From assembly GCA_021151625.1 (NCBI GenBank), contig JAGKWY010000059.1, positions 1 through 23,099 on the forward strand: a stretch of 23,099 nucleotides of DNA, given 5' to 3'. This stretch comes from Gammaproteobacteria bacterium. GTDB lineage: Bacteria > Pseudomonadota > Gammaproteobacteria > Pseudomonadales > Cellvibrionaceae. Shown piece by piece: positions 15,854-23,099 of this stretch. The translations under genes and the position numbers were made by a program. The notes under the pieces are model-generated. The model saw only the letters and a list, made by a program, of their open reading frames with translations, ran no database searches and had not been told where the DNA came from. Within the stretch, counting starts at the first letter, position 1. Each line of letters opens with the position of its first letter.

Positions 15854-18010
15854 ATGCGCTTTTCTCCTGTGGCAAAATTTTCGTTTGCTTTTCTTCCTCT
15901 TGTTATTGCAGCTGCTGCACGGGCCGCATCGGAGCCTTCCTCTGCCCCGGAAGATTTTTATAATCTAAGCCTTGCCGAGTTGGGGCAGGTTGAGATTTCT
16001 ATTGCTACGGGTAATAGCACTCCATTAGATCGCGCACCAGCCGCAGCCACAGTGATTACTTCAAGTGAAATCCAGGCATTGGGTGCGCGCAATTTAAATG
16101 AGATTTTGGAGTCTGTACCTGGGTTGCATGTGGGACTTTCCAGTTTAAGTCGCCTTGATTCTGTTTATTCCATCCGCGGGATTCACACCGGATTTAATTC
16201 GCAAGTCCTGTTAATGATTAACGGTGTTGCTGTTCAATCAAGTTTGCAGGGTGGACGCCCATCGCTATTGAAAGTTCCAGCATCGGGAATTGATCGTGTT
16301 GAAGTTATTCGGGGGCCAGGTTCCGCCGTTTACGGTGCGGATGCTTATGCCGGGGTAATCAATGTAATTACTAAAGACGCATCGGTTATAGAATCTACCA
16401 AAATTGGCGGTGGTGCCGGGTCTTTTGGCAGTCGTGATTTATGGTTACAAACAGCAAACCAATGGCGTGATTGGGGCGTATCCTTGAATGTTGCCTATCA
16501 GGAAAGTGATGGCGATAGGGATCGCGTAGTCAATTCTGATTTGCAATCCATTCTGGATGCAGGTTTGGGAACAAGTGCATCTAACGCTCCCGGAGCACTA
16601 TCAACACGTTACCAAATTTTGGATACGCACCTGACTCTCACCAGCGAGAAAACGCAAATTAATTTATGGAGCTGGATTTCCAATGATGCAGGTGTAGGTG
16701 CTGGCGGTGCCCAATCGCTGGATATTAATGGCAGCGATGAAAGTAATCTGGTGTTGATGGATGCAACTTACCATTTCGATGATGCGGGTGGTGACTGGGA
16801 TAATAGTGTTCGTTTTAGTTACCTTTATTATGATCTGCAAACCCGCTTTACACTTTTGCCTGCAGATAGCCTGATTCCTATTGGCAGTGATGGCAACGTG
16901 AACGCAGTAGAACCTGCCGGTTTAATTGCATTCCCTGATGGTTTAATTGGACAGCCTGGGCAGGAATCGGTCGATACCCAGTTGGATTTGATTTCGATTT
17001 ATTCGGGCTGGGAGTCGCATCGCGTAAGGTTTGCGGTGGGCTCAAAGCATCAAACACTTGAAGCGCGCGAATACAAAAATTTCGGCCCTGGTGTGATAAC
17101 TACTATTGTTCCTGTGGTATCGGGAAAGCTCACTGATGTTAGCAATTCGGAATATGTGTTTTTGCCTGATAGCTCGCGAACTATTGGTTATTTATCTTTG
17201 CAAGATGAATGGCAGATTACCTCGTCACTGGAGTTAACGACAGGTGTACGTTATGACGATTACTCGGATTTCGGTGGCACGACCAATCCGCGTATTGCAC
17301 TGGTATGGGCCGGAACCGAGCAGCTCACCACTAAATTAATGTATGGCAGTGCCTTCCGGGCCCCATCATTTACCGAACAAGGTTCAAAAAATAATCCGGT
17401 ATCTTTAGGTAATCCCAATTTGGATCCAGAGCGAATAGACACGCTCGAGTTATCGTTTAATTATTTGGCGACCAAAGATTTACAAACCTCACTGACTTTA
17501 TTTAGTTATCAAGCGCGGGACATGATCGAGTTTGTCTCCGCAAATGTCGCTACGATAAAAACGGCGCAAAATGCACGCGATCAGGACGGCGACGGTTTTG
17601 AGTTGGAGATGAACTGGAAACCGCTCACATCATTTCATTTTTCCGGCAGTTATTCCTATCAGGATGCAAAAGACGCAAATACCAATCAGCCCATTGCCGA
17701 TGCTCCCGGGCAACAAATTAAAGTTAATATGAATTGGGAATTTGCACCTGATTGGCTGCTGAATAATCAATGGATTTATATCGCTGATCGCGAGCGTCGT
17801 ACAGGGGATTTGCGCCCGGCTATTGATAATTATACCTGGGTAGATTTGGTGCTAACTCGAAAAAATATTGTTCCTCAATTTGATGCTTCATTCGCTGTAA
17901 GAAACCTCAGTGACGCTGACGCAAGAGAACCCAGTAGTGGTGAGATTGCAGATGATTACCCTCTGGAATCGCGCAGTGTATGGCTGCAATTAAGTTATCG
18001 GTTCGATTAA
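15854..18010 (+). CDS. TonB-dependent outer-membrane receptor
   Basis: This is a ligand-gated outer-membrane transporter driven by TonB/ExbBD, 718 residues long. Residues 1-25 look like a signal peptide (ending ARA-ASE). A plug domain covers about 55-175 and carries the family signatures PAAATVITSSEIQALGARN, YSIRGIHTGFNSQVLLMING, and RVEVIRGPGSAVYGADAYAG at 148-167. The remainder is beta-barrel with aromatic-rich strands, ending in WLQLSYRFD. The pre-plug sequence FYNLSLAELGQVEIS is typical of a receptor group often found beside YfiR-domain signalling proteins. There is no extra N-terminal signalling domain of the FecA kind, so it would not act through an anti-sigma factor. The ligand is unknown. 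The next gene starts 17 nt after its stop, so it heads an operon with two citrate-synthase-like genes and a dehydrogenase. Confidence 0.93.
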   Translation: MRFSPVAKFSFAFLPLVIAAAARAASEPSSAPEDFYNLSLAELGQVEISIATGNSTPLDRAPAAATVITSSEIQALGARNLNEILESVPGLHVGLSSLSRLDSVYSIRGIHTGFNSQVLLMINGVAVQSSLQGGRPSLLKVPASGIDRVEVIRGPGSAVYGADAYAGVINVITKDASVIESTKIGGGAGSFGSRDLWLQTANQWRDWGVSLNVAYQESDGDRDRVVNSDLQSILDAGLGTSASNAPGALSTRYQILDTHLTLTSEKTQINLWSWISNDAGVGAGGAQSLDINGSDESNLVLMDATYHFDDAGGDWDNSVRFSYLYYDLQTRFTLLPADSLIPIGSDGNVNAVEPAGLIAFPDGLIGQPGQESVDTQLDLISIYSGWESHRVRFAVGSKHQTLEAREYKNFGPGVITTIVPVVSGKLTDVSNSEYVFLPDSSRTIGYLSLQDEWQITSSLELTTGVRYDDYSDFGGTTNPRIALVWAGTEQLTTKLMYGSAFRAPSFTEQGSKNNPVSLGNPNLDPERIDTLELSFNYLATKDLQTSLTLFSYQARDMIEFVSANVATIKTAQNARDQDGDGFELEMNWKPLTSFHFSGSYSYQDAKDANTNQPIADAPGQQIKVNMNWEFAPDWLLNNQWIYIADRERRTGDLRPAIDNYTWVDLVLTRKNIVPQFDASFAVRNLSDADAREPSSGEIADDYPLESRSVWLQLSYRFD

Positions 18011-18027
18011 TTTTTTGGATGTTGTAA

Positions 18028-18846
18028 ATGCAAGAGCCTAAACACGATCAGGTGCGCAGCCGTAACGAACCATTTGTGGCAAAAACGGCAACGCGTATCT
18101 GGCAAGAAACTCCTGATACTGATAATCCTTATATTGCGCGTGCTGCATTTTGCTATGGATATGATCTGCTGGAGTTGATGAACAAGCGATCATTTTCCGA
18201 TGTTTTCTATTTGTTATTTCGCGGTGAATTACCTACGCCCGAGCAGGCACAGATTTTTGAAGCGCTAATGATCAGCCTGATTAATCCAGGGCCCCGTCAT
18301 CCAGCTACACGTGCCGCCATGAATGTGGGGGTTGGCAAAACCAATCCTTTGCACATTTTGCCTATAGCCAGTGCCGTATTAGGCGGGGATTATTTGGGCG
18401 GTGGTGAAATTGAAAACGCGATGCGTTTTTTACGCAAGCAGCAATCTTCCCCTGCATTGGAATTATTCCAGCGGTGGGCTGATCAGGGGCCCTCTCCGGA
18501 CACTCTCGTCTCTCACGGAATCTATGGTTTTGCGCAAAAGCATGGTGGTGTGGATTTATTAGTGCAATCCATTGCTGATCATCTATCAAAAATGTCGGGA
18601 GCTGGTGATTGTCTGCGTTGGGGGCAGGATTTCGCGCATCATTTGCAACCCTTGGGAATTGGTTGGTCAAGCACAGGTATTGCCGCTGCAGTATTTGCCG
18701 ATTTGGGCTTTCATCCACGTGCGGGGGGCTGCTTATTTCAATTATTGGGAGCGCCCGGATTGGTTGCCCATGGTCTTGAGCTGGCAAACAAACCTATTAC
18801 CGCCATGCCTTTTGTGAGTGATGACAATTATGTTATCGAACGATAA
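18028..18846 (+). CDS. Small citrate-synthase-fold protein 1, active-site residues substituted
   Basis: The 272-residue protein has the course of a short citrate synthase, the size of citryl-CoA lyase-type members of the superfamily rather than a full-length synthase of about 370-430. Landmarks are YGYDLLELMNKRSFSDVFYL with FRGELPTPEQ (45-73), HPATRAAMNVG (91-101), LGGDYLGGGEIENAMRFLR (118-136), the GIYGF region (164-168), and a C-terminal DLGFHPRAGGCLFQLLGAPG then LVAHGLE (225-251). In true citrate synthases the third landmark contains the catalytic His of LHGG, the fourth a GHxxxxxxDPR His, and an Asp follows in a NVD motif. Here those positions appear to be Leu, Tyr and Trp. Ordinary citrate synthesis is therefore unlikely. 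A GGA lies 8 nt before the ATG. The family call is from motif order; function is unknown. Confidence 0.75.
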   Translation: MQEPKHDQVRSRNEPFVAKTATRIWQETPDTDNPYIARAAFCYGYDLLELMNKRSFSDVFYLLFRGELPTPEQAQIFEALMISLINPGPRHPATRAAMNVGVGKTNPLHILPIASAVLGGDYLGGGEIENAMRFLRKQQSSPALELFQRWADQGPSPDTLVSHGIYGFAQKHGGVDLLVQSIADHLSKMSGAGDCLRWGQDFAHHLQPLGIGWSSTGIAAAVFADLGFHPRAGGCLFQLLGAPGLVAHGLELANKPITAMPFVSDDNYVIER

Positions 18847-19690
18847 AGATTCGCCGCAGGTTGTTTCCAATAGCAACCCGGAAATTATTGATTTCCTTAA
18901 CCGGCAGCGCGGAAAAATTTTTAGTAAAACTGGCGGCTGGTTTCCGGGGAAAGGTGTTTTTTCTCATGGCTATTCCATGCTGGAAGAGTTGGTGGGCGAA
19001 AAATCCTATTTCCAAATTTTAATTTTAAATGCGACAGGAAAACTGGTAGCCAAAGAATTAGCGGATTGGGTTGAAGCTATTTATGGTTGTTTAAGCTGGC
19101 CAGATCCGCGTATATGGTGCAATCAAATTGGCGCACTTGCCGGCGCGGCGCGGACTTCAGTGGTGGCTGCTACCACAATAGGCTCTCTTGCGGCTGATTC
19201 CCGTTCTTATGGGCCCTACACGTTGCTGGAGGGCCTGCGTTTTATTCAGCGCGCACATGCACAATTTCTGGATGGTGCTGATGCTCAAGAAATTGTGCGA
19301 CGTATTATCGCCGCCAATCGCGGTAAACCCTATATCGTTGGTTATATTCGCCCAATTGCTAAAGGCGATGAACGCCTTGAAGCAATGGAGCGCTACGCGA
19401 AAAAATTGGGATTTAACATCGGCTCGCATCTTTCACTTGCCTATGACATTGAAAAAATATTAATGCGCGAGTTCGATGAAGGAATGAACATTAATGGCTA
19501 TATGTCAGCCTTCTTGTCCGATCAGGGGTTTACGCCCGAGGAGGTATATCAAATGTTTGCGGCCATGGTTGCCAGCGGCGTAACTGCCTGTTATCTGGAT
19601 ACTTGCCAGCGGCCAGCGGATACTTTTTTACCCTTGCGTTGTGAGGATATTGATTATCAGGGGCCTGCACCGCGTGCAGTTCCCGAATAA
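18821..19690 (+). CDS. Small citrate-synthase-fold protein 2, divergent paralogue of the preceding gene
   Basis: This 289-residue protein aligns end to end with its upstream neighbour: HGYSMLEELVGEKSYFQIL, then ATGKLVAKELADW, WPDPRIWCNQIGALAGAAR, AADSRSYGPYTLLEGLRFI, VGYIRPIAKGDERLEAM and MNINGYMSAFLSDQGFTPEE. These correspond to successive citrate synthase landmarks. The LHGG His position reads Tyr-Gly-Pro, the GHxxxxxxDPR position reads GYIRPIAKGDER with Arg in place of His, and the NVD Asp reads Asn. The DPR of the WPDPR segment and KGDER suggest that CoA or dicarboxylate binding may be kept. The gene overlaps its neighbour by 26 nt, a strong hint of a paired product. GTG 18818, ATG 18821 and ATG 18830 are in-frame candidates and none has a decisive ribosome site. 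A heteromeric complex with protein 1 is inference. Confidence 0.75.
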   Translation: MTIMLSNDKDSPQVVSNSNPEIIDFLNRQRGKIFSKTGGWFPGKGVFSHGYSMLEELVGEKSYFQILILNATGKLVAKELADWVEAIYGCLSWPDPRIWCNQIGALAGAARTSVVAATTIGSLAADSRSYGPYTLLEGLRFIQRAHAQFLDGADAQEIVRRIIAANRGKPYIVGYIRPIAKGDERLEAMERYAKKLGFNIGSHLSLAYDIEKILMREFDEGMNINGYMSAFLSDQGFTPEEVYQMFAAMVASGVTACYLDTCQRPADTFLPLRCEDIDYQGPAPRAVPE

Positions 19691-19719
19691 ATTTATTATC
19701 TATTTATGTAGGAATAGTT

Positions 19720-20442
19720 ATGCAAAAAAATGCGTTAGTAACAGGCGGAAATTCAGGTATAGGCTATGCGACAGCAAAGCTGTTAAAAGCCAAAGGTTAT
19801 ACGGTATTTATTTGTGGTCGCGACCAGGTGCGTATAGATAAGGCTGCGCAGGAGCTGGGAGCAACAGCAATTCTCGCTGATATTGGTAATACAGATGACG
19901 TTGCGGGTTTGGTAAATTATTTCGCGGATAAGCCGTTGAGCGCGCTGGTGAATAACGCTGCTGTTGCGCATTTTATTCCTCTACCTTTAATTACCAGTGC
20001 CGATTTTGATCAGTTTATGAATATCAATTTGCGCGCACCATTGGAGTTAATTAAAGGATTGTTGCCCTCTCTGCAACAAGTCAGCGGAAGTATTACTAAC
20101 GTATCATCGGCAGTAGTTAATAATGGTTTGGCCAACGCTGCGCTCTACGCCGCAACTAAAGGGGCTTTGGAAGCAGTGACCAAAAGCCTTGCGATTGAAT
20201 TGGCTCCGGTAGGCGTGCGTATTAATGCGGTATCGCCCGGTGCAATTGATACGCCGATTATTGGCAAACTCGGTTTTGATGAGCCCACGCAGGCCGCCAT
20301 TAAAGCCCATATGGAAACGACTATTCCATTGAAGCGCTTTGGGCGCCCGGAAGAGGTGGCAGAAGTTATTGTGGCGCAGTTGGAATCTGCCTATACCACT
20401 GGCGCTATTTGGGCGGTAGATGGCGGCGTGAATGTAACTTGA
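19720..20442 (+). CDS. Short-chain dehydrogenase/reductase (SDR, classical type)
   Basis: The 240-residue protein is a complete classical SDR, an NAD(P)-dependent oxidoreductase with a Rossmann fold. It has TGGNSGIG (8-15) for cofactor binding, ADIGN for the adenine-ring pocket, NNAA (78-81), and the catalytic tetrad Asn103, Ser130, Tyr143 and Lys147 (YAATK). SPGAIDTP follows in the usual place, and the chain ends in the common WAVDGGVNVT. FabG and many sugar or hydroxyacid dehydrogenases share this layout, so the substrate is open. The Arg at position 34 (CGRD) after the second strand suggests NADP(H). It starts 29 nt after the second citrate-synthase-like gene with a good AGGA upstream, so it probably belongs to the same operon. 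A perfect terminator follows. Confidence 0.94.
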   Translation: MQKNALVTGGNSGIGYATAKLLKAKGYTVFICGRDQVRIDKAAQELGATAILADIGNTDDVAGLVNYFADKPLSALVNNAAVAHFIPLPLITSADFDQFMNINLRAPLELIKGLLPSLQQVSGSITNVSSAVVNNGLANAALYAATKGALEAVTKSLAIELAPVGVRINAVSPGAIDTPIIGKLGFDEPTQAAIKAHMETTIPLKRFGRPEEVAEVIVAQLESAYTTGAIWAVDGGVNVT

Positions 20443-20461
20443 TGCAGGTTTGTTTGATGCC

Positions 20462-20497
20462 AAAAAATTAAGGGGCTGTTGAGCCCCTTAATTTTTT
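20462..20497. terminator. Bidirectional rho-independent terminator between convergent genes
   Basis: Perfect 16-bp arms (20462-20477 and 20482-20497) flank the loop GTTG. The core GGGGCT/AGCCCC is G/C-rich and the outer arms are A and T runs, so it can end transcription from either side. The left side serves the dehydrogenase operon; the stop codon of the minus-strand gene (20498-20496) overlaps its right edge. Confidence 0.92.
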
Positions 20498-23021
20498 ATG
20501 ATGATGCAATTTCTTGTTTGAGCAGTAAGCGCTCTACCGGCAGCGGATGCCCTATGTGATACCCCTGCACAAAATCTACATTCATGCTTTTTAAAATTTC
20601 CAGAATCGCCTCGTTCTCCACATATTCCGCCACAGCTTTTTTGCCGAGCGCCTGGATTACCTGAATCATGGATTTCACCAGGGTTTGATCAATTTGGTCG
20701 CGATGCAAGTTCTGGATAAACGAACCATCCAGCTTGATGTAATCTGCCGGTAAATCTTTCAGGTAAGCAAAACTGCTGAAGCCGGAACCAAAATCGTCTA
20801 CTGAAAAACTGCAGCCGAGTTTGTGCAAATCGGCAATTACTTTTTGGGTGATGTGTAAATTAAACAAGCTGGCACTTTCGGTTAATTCAAAGGTAATGCG
20901 CTTGGGGTTAACGCCTGTGGCATTGAGGTTTTCCAGAATAGTCGGCACCAGATTTTCATCTTTAAACGCTTGCGCGGATAAGTTGATAGCGATGTGATTT
21001 AATTCGGGATGATCGTGCAAGGTGTGAATTGCCAGTTTGATAATCCAGCGATCCAGCAAGTGCATTTCCCCGGCAGATTCCAGCGCAGGAATAAATGTGT
21101 CTGGCCCCAAAATGCGCCCGTCGGGTTCACGCAACCGAACCAGCGCTTCGTAATAAGAGACACGGTTATTTTTAATGTCGAAGATGGGCTGGAAGAAGAG
21201 CACCATGCGATCTTCCATAATCGCCTTGCGAATTTTTTGCGAGGTATTGATGGAGTGACGCAACTCATCACTCTCACTGTCGAGCGGGTCGTATTGGTGA
21301 ATCAGGTTGCGTCCACGCCCTTTGGCGACATAGAGCGCTATATCGGCACGCATTAAATGCTCTTCGGCATTGTTGGTGCTGCCATCAATCAGGGTTAGAC
21401 CAATACTGCTACCCAAACTGACGCGTTGTTCCTGCAGTTGAAAGGTAAACTCTGCAACTATTTGCTGGATATTGCGCGCAAACTCATAGACCTCATGGGC
21501 CTTAATATCGCGCAGCAGAATGGCAAATTCATCACCACCCAAGCGGCATAAAATATCCGTGCCGCGAATGCGTTTGCTGAGCAGGTGTGACATTTCGCGC
21601 AGTACTTCGTCGCCTTTTTGATGGCCGAAGGTGTCATTGATAACCTTGAAGTGATCCAGGTCCAGGTACACCAGCGCATGTTGACGATTGTTGCGCACTG
21701 AATCGGCGGTGAGTTGTGCGAGGGTGGATTCAAAAAAGTGGCGGTTGTACAGGCCGGTCAATGAATCGTGCATTGCCAGGTATTTTAACTGCTCCTGGGA
21801 TTCGCGGCGCTCAGTGATATTGTCCAAACAGATAGTAAGGTTTTCTGAATCTTGCAACTTGGTGGAACGGCTAACTTTTAGCTGCGCCCAAAGTTTTTGC
21901 CCGCGATAATTGCTCAGGCACAATTCAAATTCAGGGCAGGGTTTGTTGCTTTGCAGGGATTTGCGAATTTTATTTTTGAATAGCGAATACTGGTTAAAGT
22001 CATCGGCTGCAATAAATGATTCCAGCGATTGCCCAATACATTCGCTAACCGGAAAACCCATCATCGTTTCCCAGGCTTGGTTTAAATACTGGATTTTAAA
22101 ATCCGCATCCAACTCCATCACCACCGATTGCAAATCATTGAGCAGTTGGTGATGGCTTTCATAAAGGCTGCGATATTCGCGCTCGCGTTCTTGCACGGCG
22201 TTAACCCGTGCGGCGAATTGCGCGTTGCTAACCAGGTAATCATCGCGGTGAATGGCAATATCGCACACCTTGCGTAACTGTTCTGCACGAAAAGGTTTGG
22301 GAAGAAAATCAACGGCGCCCAGCAGCATTAATTCTTCGGCCTGATCGATAGTGGTGTGCGCGGTCATGATCACCACCGGTTGATTGGGATCGATACTGTG
22401 GATCTCCATCAAAATATCGCGCCCGGATAACTTTGGCAGCATTACATCCAGCAGCACCAAATCCTGACGGCCTTGCACCCAGGCGCGCAGGCCAGCATCA
22501 CCTTCGCTGGCAAATTCAATATCAAATGACGCGGATAAAATACGGCGAATTAAATCAGCGGTATCCGGCTCATCCTCCACCACCAGCAAGCGCGGTTTGG
22601 GTGTGGTGGTATCTTTGTGGTGGGTGAGGTTTTTAACGAGCGCGGGTAACTGGCCAATGTGTTCTAACGGCAGTAGCTGGTTGATGCCGTATTCGCGCGC
22701 CGTCACTTCGGCAATGCGTTCACACCAGGTTTGTGCGGTAATGACGATTGGCAAATCGATACGGCAGAGCAGAATACCGCTGCGCACCAAACGCGAAAGC
22801 CGCCAGCCATCCAGATCGGGAATGCTGACATCCACAATTAATAAATCAATGGTTTGCTGACGCAATACGCGCAGGGCTTTTTGCGCAGAGTCCACACAAG
22901 TAGTGTGGGCGTGCGCGAGTGACTGCACACTGGCATTGATGGTTGCCAACGCGTGCGGGTCGTTATTAACGATGAGAATGTTAATAGGTGAGTCAGGTTT
23001 ATTGGTGTTATCGATTAACAC
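20496..23021 (-). CDS. REC-REC-PAS-GGDEF-EAL protein (c-di-GMP metabolism)
   Basis: The 841 residues contain a first receiver (about 13-130), a second receiver (about 142-258), a PAS domain (about 285-404), GGDEF (about 412-575) and EAL (about 595-838). Receiver 2 is canonical: Glu149/Asp150, Asp192 and Lys242. Receiver 1 keeps Asp64 but has Asn19-Asn20 in place of the usual acidic pair and lacks the conserved Lys (reading LLPLEH), so it is probably not regulated by phosphorylation. GGDEF is intact (495-499) with the inhibitory RGTD site (486-489) five residues before it. EAL has Glu625, Asn680, Glu712/Glu715, Asp742/Asp743, Lys763 and Glu799. Both synthesis and hydrolysis are possible; which wins is unknown. 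The start is GTG with GGAG (23033-23030) 8 nt upstream. No transmembrane segment is seen. Confidence 0.95.
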   Translation of the reverse strand: MLIDNTNKPDSPINILIVNNDPHALATINASVQSLAHAHTTCVDSAQKALRVLRQQTIDLLIVDVSIPDLDGWRLSRLVRSGILLCRIDLPIVITAQTWCERIAEVTAREYGINQLLPLEHIGQLPALVKNLTHHKDTTTPKPRLLVVEDEPDTADLIRRILSASFDIEFASEGDAGLRAWVQGRQDLVLLDVMLPKLSGRDILMEIHSIDPNQPVVIMTAHTTIDQAEELMLLGAVDFLPKPFRAEQLRKVCDIAIHRDDYLVSNAQFAARVNAVQEREREYRSLYESHHQLLNDLQSVVMELDADFKIQYLNQAWETMMGFPVSECIGQSLESFIAADDFNQYSLFKNKIRKSLQSNKPCPEFELCLSNYRGQKLWAQLKVSRSTKLQDSENLTICLDNITERRESQEQLKYLAMHDSLTGLYNRHFFESTLAQLTADSVRNNRQHALVYLDLDHFKVINDTFGHQKGDEVLREMSHLLSKRIRGTDILCRLGGDEFAILLRDIKAHEVYEFARNIQQIVAEFTFQLQEQRVSLGSSIGLTLIDGSTNNAEEHLMRADIALYVAKGRGRNLIHQYDPLDSESDELRHSINTSQKIRKAIMEDRMVLFFQPIFDIKNNRVSYYEALVRLREPDGRILGPDTFIPALESAGEMHLLDRWIIKLAIHTLHDHPELNHIAINLSAQAFKDENLVPTILENLNATGVNPKRITFELTESASLFNLHITQKVIADLHKLGCSFSVDDFGSGFSSFAYLKDLPADYIKLDGSFIQNLHRDQIDQTLVKSMIQVIQALGKKAVAEYVENEAILEILKSMNVDFVQGYHIGHPLPVERLLLKQEIASS

Positions 23022-23029
23022 TCATGAGT

Positions 23030-23033
23030 CTCC
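23030..23033 (-). promoter_or_regulatory. Shine-Dalgarno of the minus-strand GGDEF-EAL gene
   Basis: GGAG on the minus strand lies 8 nt before GTG 23021. An ATG at 23025 is closer (4 nt) but out of frame and would give only a five-residue peptide, so the GTG is preferred. In the remaining 66 nt no clear promoter could be made out. Confidence 0.6.
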
Positions 23034-23099
23034 GAATTAATATCCTTTTAGCCTAGCATAAACCGCTATTACCTTTTCATTTGAAAAAGTTTTTCATGT

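Noticed and set aside
15717..15968. An 83-codon frame overlapping the start of the TonB-dependent receptor
   Set aside because: It runs out of frame across the receptor signal peptide and has no ribosome site; its hydrophobic Leu/Phe run is the shadow of the signal peptide codons.
18028..19690. The idea that the two citrate-synthase-like genes are one gene split by a frameshift
   Set aside because: Each contains the full series of landmarks from start to end, so they are paralogues rather than N- and C-terminal halves.
23083..23095. Palindrome GAAAAACTTTTTC upstream of the GGDEF-EAL gene
   Set aside because: Simple A/T runs with a single-base centre; could be chance or part of a feature cut off by the window edge.

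Overview
The window looks like chromosome from a free-living, motile, aquatic or soil gammaproteobacterium with roughly balanced G+C. Protein style points to the Cellvibrio / Pseudomonas-like group: a Che2-type chemotaxis operon order, a YaeR-type glyoxalase, a polysaccharide-deacetylase-like secreted protein, and many c-di-GMP proteins. The genus is inference. No mobile elements, tRNA, rRNA or CRISPR were seen.

Region 1 (2-9807, + strand) is a compact chemotaxis operon: cheA, cheW, two tandem methyl-accepting chemotaxis proteins (MCPs), cheR, cheD, cheB and a REC-EAL response regulator. Junctions are tight, with 4-nt ATGA overlaps at cheA/cheW and cheB/REC-EAL. No cheY or cheZ lies in the window; a cheY could sit just upstream, since cheA begins at base 2. 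CheA carries an extra pair of 24-residue repeats resembling the c-di-GMP-binding MshEN motif, and the operon ends in a c-di-GMP phosphodiesterase-type regulator. Both MCPs end in a matching tail that fits the CheR-docking pentapeptide pattern.

Region 2 (about 9808-13130, + strand) holds a YaeR/GloA2-like metalloprotein, a secreted protein that looks like a NodB-fold polysaccharide deacetylase with most catalytic residues gone, and a secreted 505-residue protein of unknown function with an N-terminal jelly-roll-like domain and a helical C-terminal part. A strong terminator closes this region.

Region 3 (13301-20497, + strand) is the most unusual. A membrane hybrid histidine kinase with a periplasmic YfiR-like sensor and long coiled coil is followed, after a 219-nt leader with inverted repeats, by an apparent four-gene operon: a TonB-dependent receptor, two consecutive small citrate-synthase-fold proteins that have each lost the canonical catalytic residues, and a short-chain dehydrogenase. 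I suggest receptor plus kinase sense or import a compound and the other three proteins process or make a related one; this is inference.

Region 4 (20496-23021, - strand) is a large REC-REC-PAS-GGDEF-EAL protein, convergent with region 3 and sharing a perfect 16-bp palindromic bidirectional terminator. With the CheA repeats, the REC-EAL protein and the YfiR-like kinase, c-di-GMP is a recurring theme.
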